DNA from: Gammaproteobacteria bacterium 42_54_T18
GTDB taxonomy: Bacteria > Pseudomonadota > Gammaproteobacteria > Pseudomonadales > Ketobacteraceae
Reading direction: 5' to 3'
Assembly (NCBI GenBank): GCA_002163245.1
Contig: MAAL01000162.1
Span: 1-37,453 of the forward strand
Length of the DNA: 37,453 nt
The position numbers and the translations under genes are program-made. This document shows, piece after piece, positions 18,533 to 27,340 of the stretch (position 1 is its first letter; each line of letters starts with the position of its first letter). The notes under the pieces are model-generated. The model was not told the origin of the DNA and made no database searches. It worked only from the letters and a program-made list of their open reading frames with translations.

Positions 18533-18750
18533 AAGGCCGTGCGCGTCCGTGATGCTTTAGCGAGATTATCATTTCAGTAAAGCATAAAATTCAAGCGTTT
18601 GTCGTTATATGGGTGATGGCCAGTTATACGTTGCTTTAAATGGTTAATTCTGAGCAGTTGACAGTATTTGCATCTGGGCATTATTCCTATGGGCTATAGT
18701 TAATGCATTATCGTTTGGTTTATGACTATACCTGTGTGTAAGGGGAACGT
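18533..18750. promoter_or_regulatory. Divergent promoter region with a perfect -35 hexamer
   Basis: TTGACA at 18658-18663 on the plus strand is a consensus -35 box. The best -10 candidates are CATTAT (spacing 15) or TATTCC (spacing 18), so the promoter call is tentative. It would serve the hydrolase at 18751. An 8-bp inverted repeat (ATGCTTTA 18552-18559, TAAAGCAT 18578-18585) lies just upstream of the receiver gene start and could be an operator or leader hairpin. Confidence 0.3.
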
Positions 18751-19983
18751 ATGAATAAAACGTTGGTGAAGCGCTCGGTGTCATCCCGGATTGGAAATAG
18801 TGATTTCTCGATGATGCGCCAACTTTTACCTAATCAACCTTGGTGGCAGAATTTAGAGACCAATTTTTACAAATTTCCTGATGATTTTGAGTTGAACGTT
18901 AGAACACAAGCGATTGTCAGGGGTACCGCTGCCATCGATGTGGTGTTACGTACTGCGGTGGCTACGTTGGCTTCGGTGTCAGCACTGCCGGTAAGTGCTT
19001 CACCTGCCAAGTTAAAGCGGGATATGGATGATAGTGAAATTTATAGCGAGAAGGCGAAGATAGGAGACCCTGCATTATTTTTTAAAAAGCCACTTGGCGG
19101 AGTGGTGGTGCATGAGGGGCCTGCCGCATGGCCACACTTTCGCCCCAAAAATGGTACTTGTATTCAACTCAGTTTTGATAGTCCGTTTGTGCCAACGAAC
19201 CCACGCTTGCGAGAGGGGTATCGCAAAAACTCCCATAATATGAAGGCGATAGCACAATATTGGCGACACGACAGCGGGCCGCGACCTACGATCTGTGTTA
19301 TTCATGGTTTTATGGCGGATCCTTATTGGCTGAACAGTATGTTCTTAGGGTTGCCTTGGTTTTATAAGCAGGGTTACGATATTTTACTTTATACCTTGCC
19401 TCATCATGGTCAGCGTAAAACAGTAACGGCTCCTTTTAGCGGTTATGGTTATTTTTCAGGTGGTATTGCTCACATTAATGAGACGGTTGCACATTCGGTT
19501 CATGATTTTCGAATTTTTATGGATTACCTCGAAGGTCAGGGTGTGGAGAAAATGGGCGTGACAGGCATTAGTCTTGGCGGTTATACCAGTGCGTTGTTGG
19601 CTGCGGTTGATGATCGTTTGTATTTTTCTATTCCCAATGTGCCGGTGGTGAGTTTGTTTGATTTGGTGTTGCAGTGGTTTCCCGCGAGTTGGGTGATTAA
19701 GTTGGGTATGGCACTGGGTGGTGTGGGGGTACATGAGGCGAGAAACTTGATGGCAGTACATTGCCCGCTGACGTATAAGCCCCTGATTCCTAAAGAAAGG
19801 TTATTTATTATCGGAGGGGCGGGAGACCGTTTGGCCCCCCCGAAACATGCTCGTTTACTGTGGGAGCATTGGGATGAATGTTTAATTCACTGGTTTCCAG
19901 GTAGTCATGTCTTGCATTTTGATCGAGGCTTGTACTTACGAGAAATGCGTAACTTTATGAAACGCATTGATTTTTCTTGGTAA
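18751..19983 (+). CDS. Alpha/beta hydrolase of unknown substrate
   Basis: About 410 residues, larger than most of the superfamily because of a ~170-residue N-terminal extension without recognised domain. Core motifs: CVIHGFMADP (oxyanion), GISLGGYTS with nucleophile Ser274, GGAGDRLAPP with the acid, and FPGSHVLHFDRG with the histidine. No clear signal peptide; a moderately hydrophobic stretch lies at about 60-82. The start ATG 18751 has AAGGGGA about six bases upstream. It stands alone, divergent from the GGDEF-EAL gene. Several serine hydrolases in this window suggest a lipid- or ester-degrading lifestyle, but its reaction is not determinable. Confidence 0.82.
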   Translation: MNKTLVKRSVSSRIGNSDFSMMRQLLPNQPWWQNLETNFYKFPDDFELNVRTQAIVRGTAAIDVVLRTAVATLASVSALPVSASPAKLKRDMDDSEIYSEKAKIGDPALFFKKPLGGVVVHEGPAAWPHFRPKNGTCIQLSFDSPFVPTNPRLREGYRKNSHNMKAIAQYWRHDSGPRPTICVIHGFMADPYWLNSMFLGLPWFYKQGYDILLYTLPHHGQRKTVTAPFSGYGYFSGGIAHINETVAHSVHDFRIFMDYLEGQGVEKMGVTGISLGGYTSALLAAVDDRLYFSIPNVPVVSLFDLVLQWFPASWVIKLGMALGGVGVHEARNLMAVHCPLTYKPLIPKERLFIIGGAGDRLAPPKHARLLWEHWDECLIHWFPGSHVLHFDRGLYLREMRNFMKRIDFSW

Positions 19984-20110
19984 ATGCAACTTGATCGTAG
20001 GCGTTGTGCTTAGCCAGTCTCTAAGGTGTAATTATGTCAAAATATGGGGTGTGATGAATTGATCGATATCAGATAAATTTACCTGCTACGCTTTAGTTGG
20101 AGGTTTTTTT

Positions 20111-21544
20111 ATGAGTGATGATAAGGACGGTTTAAAGAAGTGGGTGAGGCGCCTCAATGAAGAGGAGTTTCCCCTTTTTGCCCATACAGCAAGAAGTATA
20201 GCGTCGTTATCTACTGATGATGAAGCATCTGTTCATGAGTTGGCACAGGTGATTTTGGGTGATAATGCCATGACCGCCAGAGTGTTGCGGATGGCTAATA
20301 GTGCTTACTACAACCCTTTGAATCAGCGCATTACTACGGTAAGTCGAGCTATTGTGTTATTGGGGTTTGATGTGGTGAGAAGCATCGCTTTATCGATTTC
20401 ACTTATTGATACCGTATTAACTGGTGGACGGCATGACGCGGCGTTAGGCGAATTAGTTAAATCATTTCATGCTGCGATTCAGGCGAAGGAATTTGCTAGT
20501 GTTCGTAAATCGTCAAATACGGAAGAGGTCTTTATTGCGGCGTTATTGAATCGATTGGGAGTCGTGGCTTTTTGGTGTTTTCCTTATGGTAACGATGAAG
20601 CGTTAATTGACGCTTATGCATCAACTTCGCAACCTGAGGATGTAGAGAATGCAGAGAAAGAGGTATTGGGGTTTACCTTGGAGCAGCTCACCTCTGCGTT
20701 ATCAAAAGAGTGGCAATTAAGTTCATTGCTTATGAAGGCGTTAAGTCATTCGGATACACGAAATAAGAATATTCTTGATATAGAGCGAGGGTTTCGGATA
20801 GCCAATTCGGTAGAAAAGGGTTGGGACGCTAAACCGGTGATATCGGTGTTGGAAGAAATTAGTGAGGAGATTAATAAGTCGTTAAAAGCAGTTAAAGATA
20901 TCGCCTATGATAACTCGCAAAAAGCGATGCGCATGATTGAAAAATTTGGCATTCAGATCGCCGGTCAATTTATACCGCCGATGCAAGAAGATGCTGTATC
21001 GGGTATGGCATTCGTGGGTAAAAAAACAGATGATGGGGCGGATTTGCAATTGGATATCCTTCGTGAATTGTCAACGATGCTTAGCGAGCAGGTAGATTTG
21101 AATACGATTCTTGTCACGGTGCTGGAGGGGATTCTTCGATCATTGGGCATGGATAGGGTTGTGTTGGCTTTGATGGTGAAAAAGGGGGAGAGGTTGGCGT
21201 CAAAGTTAGTTCTAGGTGAAGGCCGTACTCAATTTGAAAAATCTTTTGATTTTCCGCTCAACGAAAAAGATAATGTTTTCACCCATCTATTTGAGCTAAA
21301 TGAACCGTTATGGATGGATAGAAAAATGCGGGCTGATTTGGGGCCGTTGTTAACACCTGATATTTACAATGCAATTGGCCAAGTGGAATTTTTTGCGGTA
21401 CCTATTTGTGTCGCAGGTAAACCTAGAGGTGTGATTTATGCAGACCGTTCTTTAACACGAGAGCCGTTAGAAAAGCATGCGTTTTTAACGTTCCGTCATT
21501 TCTGTGAGCAAGCCAATATCGCTTTTACGATATTGGGCCGATAG
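20111..21544 (+). CDS. HDOD-GAF signalling protein
   Basis: About 477 residues, cytosolic. The N-terminal HDOD domain (about 15-215) shows the family pattern: LAQVILGDNAMTARVLRMAN, NSAYYNP, then ISRAI-like TVSRAIVLLGFDVVRSIALS. The C-terminal GAF domain (about 320-475) begins LDILRELSTMLSEQVDLNTIL and includes FFAVPICVAGKPRGVIYADR. HDOD proteins are HD-superfamily relatives lacking hydrolase residues and act as signalling scaffolds, often with c-di-GMP modules. GGAGG lies about seven bases before ATG 20111. Only 27 bp separate its stop from that of the convergent AraC gene. Confidence 0.88.
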   Translation: MSDDKDGLKKWVRRLNEEEFPLFAHTARSIASLSTDDEASVHELAQVILGDNAMTARVLRMANSAYYNPLNQRITTVSRAIVLLGFDVVRSIALSISLIDTVLTGGRHDAALGELVKSFHAAIQAKEFASVRKSSNTEEVFIAALLNRLGVVAFWCFPYGNDEALIDAYASTSQPEDVENAEKEVLGFTLEQLTSALSKEWQLSSLLMKALSHSDTRNKNILDIERGFRIANSVEKGWDAKPVISVLEEISEEINKSLKAVKDIAYDNSQKAMRMIEKFGIQIAGQFIPPMQEDAVSGMAFVGKKTDDGADLQLDILRELSTMLSEQVDLNTILVTVLEGILRSLGMDRVVLALMVKKGERLASKLVLGEGRTQFEKSFDFPLNEKDNVFTHLFELNEPLWMDRKMRADLGPLLTPDIYNAIGQVEFFAVPICVAGKPRGVIYADRSLTREPLEKHAFLTFRHFCEQANIAFTILGR

Positions 21545-21571
21545 CGCTATCTACTTCAGCCTTAATCAGTA

Positions 21572-22399
21572 TTATCCAACGTCAGACAACGAATGCTTAA
21601 GGGCCCCTTCATCAACAAAAATCGCCATGTTTTTAGTTCGCCGAATAATCGAGGAAGGACTCATTCCTAACATATCCTTAAATACATGGTTGAAATGAGA
21701 TGCGTCTGAAAAACCGGCTTCTAACGCGGCTTCGGTAATAGATCGACCACAGGCAAGTAACGTTGCGGTGACAAAAAGTCTATGCCATAAGCGAAAGCGG
21801 CGGATTGGGATGCCTGTCGTTGCTTTAAATAAACGCTGCAATGTGACTTCTGATACACTGATACGTTTTGCCATAGCTTTGTTGGTGTGATTAATCGTGG
21901 GGTCATCTTGAATAAAGTCGATGATCTCAACAATTCTAGGGTCTGTTGCGGGACGTTTCGGTGCTTCAAATATGGATGGGAACACCGCGTGCTCTAGCAA
22001 GCTGCTAGCTTCTTTTTGATCAAGCGTATGGCATAACATTTTTTCAAACGCAGCGGCTTGCATGATTTCTTTTTTGTTGCCAACGTAGATTTCACCCACT
22101 TGCTCTTTCATGGCTTGCTTTAACCGAAAAAAATCTTCGTTGTATGGGTCAAGGTAACAATTCGCAATGCGGTGACCGTTGCTATCTAGAACAAAGGTAA
22201 TGCCGGCGGGTATTAGAAAGGAGTTACCGCTAATGGTTTCTCCTGAACTGCATTGGGTGATGGATATGGGGCCGTCAACACCAACCAAAAGTGAAGCCGC
22301 GCCTTGGGTAAGAGGGCTGAATTCGGGGTATTCACCAATATATAAGGTGCGTGATTTCCAAAGATACAATATGGATGGAGCTGTGATGGCATGAATCAT
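21572..22399 (-). CDS. AraC-family transcriptional regulator
   Basis: About 275 residues. The first ~120 resemble a cupin-like sensing domain (SSGETISGNSFLIPAGITFVL). The C-terminal domain carries two helix-turn-helix units (AKRISVSEVTLQRLFKATTG; ITEAALEAGFSDASHFNHVF) and the hallmark MLGMSPSSIIRR. A target is not obvious; upstream lies a 472-bp AT-rich gap before a GGDEF gene in the opposite direction, so that gene is one candidate. Confidence 0.88.
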   Translation of the reverse strand: MIHAITAPSILYLWKSRTLYIGEYPEFSPLTQGAASLLVGVDGPISITQCSSGETISGNSFLIPAGITFVLDSNGHRIANCYLDPYNEDFFRLKQAMKEQVGEIYVGNKKEIMQAAAFEKMLCHTLDQKEASSLLEHAVFPSIFEAPKRPATDPRIVEIIDFIQDDPTINHTNKAMAKRISVSEVTLQRLFKATTGIPIRRFRLWHRLFVTATLLACGRSITEAALEAGFSDASHFNHVFKDMLGMSPSSIIRRTKNMAIFVDEGALKHSLSDVG

Positions 22400-22871
22400 A
22401 AGGTGACCATTATCATTTTTTATTTTTAGTATGATTTTTTATTTTTGGTAACGAGTTAAATGATACCTAAACGTAGTTAAGTAAACAAGTGTTTACTGAA
22501 TGGTAATTCTACAGTGTTAACTTTACAGCTGGCAAGTGTTACAGAGTAATCCTTTGTAAGGTTCGAATATGTCTAATTCCTACAATCACAGGTGATATTT
22601 GTTTTCATATAGTAATCAATCAAAGAAAAAATAATTCAGATGAAAACCTTTTAGGTAAAGAGTGATATTTTGTCACTTATGACTACACACCTAACGTAAA
22701 TAGCGTTTTTTCAAGAATTGGATAACCCGAAAATGGCCAGGGTGTCGTTATTCTATAGGACTAAGGTACTCGATTATGGAATAGTTCTTTATATAACCAT
22801 TAGTTAGGTCAAAAGGTTATTGTTTGTTTTTTTGCCAGTGATATTTGGGAGTCTGTGTGTACACATAGTGT
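22400..22871. other. AT-rich divergent intergenic region
   Basis: 472 bp between the AraC gene and the diguanylate cyclase. Near the AraC side is an AT-rich near-repeat (ATTTTTTATTTTTAG and ATTTTTTATTTTTGG at about 22415-22449). Near the cyclase start is the palindrome TGTGTACACA (22856-22865) inside a GT/AC-rich stretch, a possible operator. I see no coding sequence or RNA gene. Confidence 0.4.
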
Positions 22872-23705
22872 GTGTTGCTTTGTGCTTTAACCCGTTGCCA
22901 GACTATAGAGGCGTTGGACTGTGCATTAGAAAGTGTGTTTCAGACGTTATTTGGTGCCGATGGTGTGCGAGAGATGAGGTCAACAGAACCTTTCGTTAGT
23001 AATGAAAGCGGCACGCTGCGGTATATGCCTGTTTCGAGTATGGAAGATAAAATTCGAGATGTGGTCATTGATGAGTCTCAATTTTCTCCAAAAAGGCGAT
23101 ACCTCGATGCGATTTTAGAGGTTTATGGCAATCAGTATGAGTTATTGCTTAAAAACCAGGTAGATAAACTAACGGGATTATCAAATCGACAGTTGCTTGA
23201 TGAAAAGGTCAGCCGTTTAACCGCTGGTGGTGCCACGGACAGGCGAAAAAATGAGCCTCACCGTATTGTAGTGATATTTGATATTGATCACTTTAAGTTA
23301 ATTAATGATCGGTTTGGTCATTTGTATGGTGATGAGGTGCTGGTGTTAATCGCCCATATGATGAAGCTAGCATTTAGAACGGATGATTGGTTGTTCCGTT
23401 ATGGAGGGGAGGAGTTTCTTGTCTTTTTGAATAACGTCGATATTGATCAGGGGCGTTCGGCGATTAATCGTTTTCTTCACCAGGTGGAAAGTCATGACTT
23501 CCCGCAAATAGGTAAGGTGACAATTTCTTGTGGTTATACGTGTTATAAGTCCAATGAGAGTTTTTCGACAATTTTTGATTGCGCGGATAAAGCACTCTAT
23601 TTTTCAAAAGGGAATGGCAGAAATCAGTCACGATTCTATGAAGACCTGGTGGCGAATGGTGATATTGAATCTACTGAGCGAGATAGCGATATAGATTTGT
23701 TTTAG
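22872..23705 (+). CDS. GGDEF diguanylate cyclase
   Basis: About 277 residues, predicted cytosolic, making c-di-GMP from two GTP. A short N-terminal region (about 1-95) of uncertain fold precedes GGDEF: VDKLTGLSNR start, FDIDHFKLINDRFGHLYGDE, RYGGEEF active site (GGEEF 178-182) and a product-binding RxxD (RTDD, 169-172) five residues before it. The start is doubtful: GTG 22872 has no ribosome site, and TAG lies in frame at 22866. The N-terminal domain may therefore have been shortened, or a later start used. Confidence 0.85.
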   Translation: MLLCALTRCQTIEALDCALESVFQTLFGADGVREMRSTEPFVSNESGTLRYMPVSSMEDKIRDVVIDESQFSPKRRYLDAILEVYGNQYELLLKNQVDKLTGLSNRQLLDEKVSRLTAGGATDRRKNEPHRIVVIFDIDHFKLINDRFGHLYGDEVLVLIAHMMKLAFRTDDWLFRYGGEEFLVFLNNVDIDQGRSAINRFLHQVESHDFPQIGKVTISCGYTCYKSNESFSTIFDCADKALYFSKGNGRNQSRFYEDLVANGDIESTERDSDIDLF

Positions 23706-23880
23706 GGTATAGGCTATCACGACTTATTTCTTATTTCCGTTAAGGCGGCTTCCTATGAAAGGTAACAAAATTAATAGGGTGATGATTGACTTGATGATAG
23801 GTGTATAACGTATTAAAGATGTCAACATATTATGTCTCCGATCAAGCAGCTTGGCTAAAGAGCCACGATTCCCTGATGAC

Positions 23881-24660
23881 CTACAGGCCGCGCTGCCATT
23901 CTTCTCGTAAATGAATAGAACCAGGTCGTTGAATCGCATCGTCCACTTGTTGTAGTAATGAGGCTTTGTCTTTACCGAGCACACCTTTCAGTACAAGATA
24001 ATTGGATGCATGGTCACTGCGGAATATGGTGCTTTTTAAATTAAGATTTGCCAATAATAAGCGAATCTCTTTGAATAGTTCTTGCTGTTCCAATATCTCA
24101 AATGATTGGTTAAATCCTTCTTGAACTCGTTCTAGACCCGTAGGAAAAGATACCACTAGAGTCGATAGATATTCTGGCTGGGCTTCATTCATTAATTTTG
24201 CAGAGTTAATTGCGTGTTGCTCAGAGTAATGTTTTCCGCCCATACCATTTAGAATCATTACTGAGCTTTTCATGCCTGCTGTTTTGATTTTTTTTAGTGC
24301 GTCGAGGGATGTTTGGTAGGTTTCGCCTTTCTGTATTTTCTCTAGGACGGTGTCATCGCCACTTTCACAACCCACATACATCAATGACAGACCCAGGTCT
24401 TTCAGCGCTTGAAGGTCTTCAACGGATTTGTTTTTAAGGTTCCTTGGTAAACAATATGAAGATACTCGCTGAATATTAGGGAAGTATCGACGAATTAGCA
24501 TGAGTATTTCTGTGAGCCGACGAATGGATAATGTCATCGCATCACCGTCGGCTAGAAAAATACGTCTAATTTGATGTTGATAGGGTTGAGCTTCCTGAAG
24601 GAATTTTTCAATGTCTTCAATAGCAGTGGGTTTGAATTTTTTTTGTGACGCGGTGTACAT
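23881..24660 (-). CDS. Radical SAM protein lacking its N-terminal iron-sulfur motif (truncated)
   Basis: About 259 residues. The body matches radical SAM proteins of the type with IRRIFLADGDAMTL, SLMYVGCESGDDTVL (SAM-binding GxE region) and MILNGMGGKHYSEQHA, and the family-typical end REEWQRGL. In relatives the opening CxxxCxxC, which binds the 4Fe-4S cluster, directly precedes the MYxxKKF stretch. Here that stretch (MYTASQKKFK) is the very start, and the upstream codons (YVFLGTSND) hold no cysteines and meet a stop. About 45 residues are missing, so the protein cannot be a normal radical SAM enzyme and is probably a pseudogene. Confidence 0.75.
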   Translation of the reverse strand: MYTASQKKFKPTAIEDIEKFLQEAQPYQHQIRRIFLADGDAMTLSIRRLTEILMLIRRYFPNIQRVSSYCLPRNLKNKSVEDLQALKDLGLSLMYVGCESGDDTVLEKIQKGETYQTSLDALKKIKTAGMKSSVMILNGMGGKHYSEQHAINSAKLMNEAQPEYLSTLVVSFPTGLERVQEGFNQSFEILEQQELFKEIRLLLANLNLKSTIFRSDHASNYLVLKGVLGKDKASLLQQVDDAIQRPGSIHLREEWQRGL

Positions 24661-24789
24661 ATCATTACTAGTACCTAAAAAAACATACTATTTGACAATG
24701 ATGACGCTGTAGGTCTTGTATCAAGCGAGTTTAGTTCTTGGGGCATATAGTATGCGTACTATTGAAATGTACTATTTCCGTTAAAGGTA

Positions 24790-24921
24790 TCATTCCCATT
24801 CTTGCCGCAATGGCATTGATCCTGGCTTGTTAAGGGTGAGGTCGGTTAGCTGCTTATCAGTCCCAGAGTTTCTTTCAGGACTAAATAGGATTCTGTCAAA
24901 GCTAAGACGGCTGTTTTCCTG
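24790..24921 (-). pseudogene. C-terminal remnant of a second radical SAM gene
   Basis: An open stretch of about 43 codons with no start, ending at TGA 24790-24792, finishes in NKPGSMPLRQEW. This closely resembles the end of the neighbouring radical SAM protein (QRPGSIHLREEW). The rest (RLSFDRILFSPERN) is less alike. It begins directly beside the terminator of the serS operon, so it looks like the residue of a paralogue cut off when the serS-NRPS block arrived. Confidence 0.5.
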
Positions 24922-24923
24922 CT

Positions 24924-24961
24924 AAAAACAGCGCCAGTTCCCTGTTGGGTATTGGCGCTGT
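24924..24961 (-). terminator. Intrinsic terminator of the serS/NRPS operon
   Basis: On the minus strand ACAGCGCCA (24961-24953) pairs perfectly with TGGCGCTGT (24936-24928). The loop is 16 nt and holds an inner CCC/GGG pairing, and the stem is followed by a run of five T. It lies about 70 bp after the serS stop and closes the leftward transcription unit. Confidence 0.88.
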
Positions 24962-25033
24962 CGGGATATGCCATGAGGTTTAACGCTATTCTAATCCTGC
25001 TACCAGCAGGCTCAAACAGGCTAATATCAAGAA

Positions 25034-26305
25034 TTAGACGGAGAGTTTATCCTTACCCATGACTGCCTGTAAGGGTTCAGGGATACGGATCGAACCATCA
25101 CCTTCCTGATAAGTTTCCAAGACCGACAGCATAGCCCTGCCAGTGGCGATGGCGGTTCCGTTCAGCGTATGGACCAGGCCAGCCGATTTACCAGTACTGG
25201 AGGAGCGCATGCGTACTTTCATACGGCGGGCCTGATAATCGGTGCAGTTACTGACGCTGGTGACTTCACCATAGCTATCCCGGCCCGGCATCCATGCTTC
25301 CATGTCAAACTTGCGATAAGCCGATGCGCCCAGATCGCCCGTTGCATTCTCAACCACGCGGTAGTGAATGCCAAGGCCGTCGAAAATCTCTTTCTCAATA
25401 TCCAGTATCTTTTCGTGCAGATCTTCCGCTTGGTCCGGATGAGAAAAAGCAAACATTTCTACCTTGGAAAACTGGTGGACACGATACAGGCCTCGGGTGC
25501 CGCGGCCACTACCACCAGCTTCCTTTCGAAAGCAGTGGCTAAGACCGCCCATCAGAATAGGCAGTTCGCGTTCATCAATCAAGGTATCGGCATGAATACC
25601 AGCCAGCGTAATCTCGGATGTGGCAATCAGCCCAAGGTCTGTACCATCAATAGAGTAAATCTGGGACTCTTCTCCACGCGGGTTATAGCCAGTGCTAGCA
25701 ATAACCTCCAATCGGGCCATATCTGGCGTTGTGTGGACAGTAAAGCCGTGCAGCTCAAGAATATCGATAGCATATAGCTGCAACGCCAGGTCCAACCGAA
25801 CGGCATCACCCTTCAAATAGTAAAAGCCCTGGCCCGCTACTCGACTGCCAGAAGCGAAATCAAACAGGTCGTGTAGTTCGCCCAGTTGCACATGGTCACG
25901 GACCTCGAAATCAAATTCGGGTCTCGCTGTTATGCCGTACTCGCGCACGACATTTTCTTCGTCTGTTGCACCATCCGGGACTCTGGGGTCAATCAGATTT
26001 GGAATGGCACCGTGCAGGTCTGATAGTTCTGTTTCTATACCGCACAACTTTCCCCGCAGGTTATCCCGCAGTTCTTTAAGGTCACGCCCTGTTTGTAGTT
26101 CTTCAGCGCTGGGACGTCCCTTAATGGCTTTCAGGGATGCTGCATGTTCATTCGCCCGTCGATTGGTTTCTTGAATGTCCCGATCTATGGCATGTGCCTG
26201 TTGGTACAGTTCCAGAAATTTATCAAGGTCGACATTCATTTTTCGACGTGAAATATTAAGACGAATTTCGTCCTGGTTATCAATTATGTAACGAAGATTA
26301 AGCAT
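25034..26305 (-). CDS. serS: Seryl-tRNA synthetase, divergent type, inside the biosynthetic block
   Basis: Class II synthetase of 423 residues that charges tRNA-Ser with serine. An N-terminal long coiled-coil arm (about 25-105) for the tRNA precedes the catalytic core: FDFEVRDHVQLGE, the serine-binding TSE (239-241), motif 2 CFRKEAG (R260, E262) then RGLYRVHQFSKVEMF, SNCTDYQARRM, and motif 3 NGTAIATGRAMLSVLE. All key residues are present, so it should be active. It does not look like the usual gammaproteobacterial SerRS (which has SNxWDFQARRM and different arm and linker sequence); it resembles forms I associate with planctomycetes or actinobacteria. It is the last gene of the leftward block, 50 bp after the SDR, with its own terminator. 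Likely a second copy for self-resistance or for supplying seryl-tRNA. Confidence 0.92.
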   Translation of the reverse strand: MLNLRYIIDNQDEIRLNISRRKMNVDLDKFLELYQQAHAIDRDIQETNRRANEHAASLKAIKGRPSAEELQTGRDLKELRDNLRGKLCGIETELSDLHGAIPNLIDPRVPDGATDEENVVREYGITARPEFDFEVRDHVQLGELHDLFDFASGSRVAGQGFYYLKGDAVRLDLALQLYAIDILELHGFTVHTTPDMARLEVIASTGYNPRGEESQIYSIDGTDLGLIATSEITLAGIHADTLIDERELPILMGGLSHCFRKEAGGSGRGTRGLYRVHQFSKVEMFAFSHPDQAEDLHEKILDIEKEIFDGLGIHYRVVENATGDLGASAYRKFDMEAWMPGRDSYGEVTSVSNCTDYQARRMKVRMRSSSTGKSAGLVHTLNGTAIATGRAMLSVLETYQEGDGSIRIPEPLQAVMGKDKLSV

Positions 26306-26355
26306 ATTTTTTCAAATCTGTGGGTGGCTAGCATTCAGGGAACGCAGACACAAAA

Positions 26356-27119
26356 TTATGGATAAGATTGCCGTGTTGTTCGCAACATGATGTCATGTAG
26401 ATGAACGTGCGGCGGTTGGTCAACTACATATTCCACGGTCCGTGCAACATCTTCAGCCTCAATCAAGGGGCCAATGTTCTGCACAGCTCGTTCAAAAGCT
26501 TCAAGGTCATAACCAGATGCTTCCTGGAAATTTGTGCGAACGAAACCGGGTTGTATCAGTGTCACACGTACGCCAAGCGGACCCAGCTCTCGTCTAAGCG
26601 CTTCTGTTGCCCCATGAACGGCAAACTTCGTTGCGCCATAAACAGGATTGGTAGGAGAAACATAGGTCCCAATGGTAGACCCAATAACCACAATGTCACG
26701 GGGGGGGGGGCGTCCGTATCCTGCGCATCGTTTGATGTCATTGCCTCTGCTAACATCCGAAACTGACGAAAAGCCCCAAGAATATTTAGGTTAATCATTT
26801 CTTCCCATTTGCTTGGGTCAGAACTGGTGAAGCTGCCCGACAAGCCCCGACCAGCATTGACAACGCCGATGCAAGGCAAAACATCGAATTTATTACGGCA
26901 CACGTCCAGAAGTGTTGTAACCGTATTTTCATCGGTGATGTCCCCTGTTACTGGAATGAACGTGCCCGGTGCTTCTTTGCTCCAGGCTTCAAGATCGGTC
27001 AAACGATCTCTGCTGCGTGCATTACCAATGACTGCATAGCCCTTCGATAAAAATTGCTCGGCAATTGCTCTGCCGATACCTGAACTAGCGCCGGTAACGA
27101 TTGATACTCTGGTTTTCAC
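26356..27119 (-). pseudogene. Short-chain dehydrogenase/reductase, frame broken in a run of 11 C
   Basis: Together the two frames make a complete classical SDR of about 254 residues: NAD(P) motif TGASSGIG, VVNAGRG, catalytic Ser in VVIGSTIG, and YGATK for Tyr/Lys. The start is GTG 27119 with AGGAAG about seven bases upstream. The first frame runs from 27119 to a stop at 26562; the proper C-terminal part (111 codons) is in another frame and ends at 26356. The shift is at a run of 11 G on the plus strand (26700-26710). Nine or twelve bases would restore the frame. The enzyme would reduce or oxidise an alcohol/carbonyl, possibly the aldehyde released by the NRPS. It may be phase-variable, a pseudogene or a sequencing error. 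Confidence 0.88.
26700..26710 (-). repeat. Homopolymer of 11 C in the SDR coding strand
   Basis: Eleven consecutive G on the plus strand sit exactly where the SDR reading frame breaks, between NDAQDTDAPP and the GSTIG catalytic strand. It is the longest mononucleotide run noticed in the window. Such tracts slip during replication and are also a common site of sequencing error. Confidence 0.95.
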
Positions 27120-27265
27120 GATAGACTTCCTTTGTCTTTTTTGCTGTTAGTTAAGTTACTCTCGGCAAGGCCGAGAACTTATGGGTTGACACCCTCAAAG
27201 GGCTTTTGTTGCGCCCGGAGCGGTACACACCAACATCATCTGGTCTCGATGAATATCGTCATATA

Positions 27266-27340
27266 TCAGCTTTCGTCGACGCTAGTGAATGAATACCACA
27301 TGGTGCTCACAATCTCATCTTGTATGCGCCAGACTCTCAT
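27266..27340 (-). CDS. Possible small ORF, perhaps the start of a frameshifted gene
   Basis: ATG 27340 follows a perfect AGGAGG (27354-27349) at eight bases, one of the best ribosome sites in the window. It encodes 24 residues (start MRVWRIQDEIVSTMWYSF) and stops at 27266. In the next frame an open stretch continues with KLIYDDIHRDQMMLVCTAPG and stops at 27195, so the two parts may be a ~50-residue protein broken by one base. I do not recognise it. It would sit directly upstream of the SDR in the same direction. Confidence 0.35.
   Translation of the reverse strand: MRVWRIQDEIVSTMWYSFTSVDES

Noticed and set aside
23734-24786. Shared string TTAACGGAAATA downstream of both radical SAM copies
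   Set aside because: A 12-base match is expected by chance many times in 37 kb of AT-rich DNA.
25034-26305. Ordinary housekeeping serS that merely happens to lie here
   Set aside because: Not fully excluded, but the sequence type is unlike the gammaproteobacterial enzyme, and the gene shares direction and terminator with the cluster.
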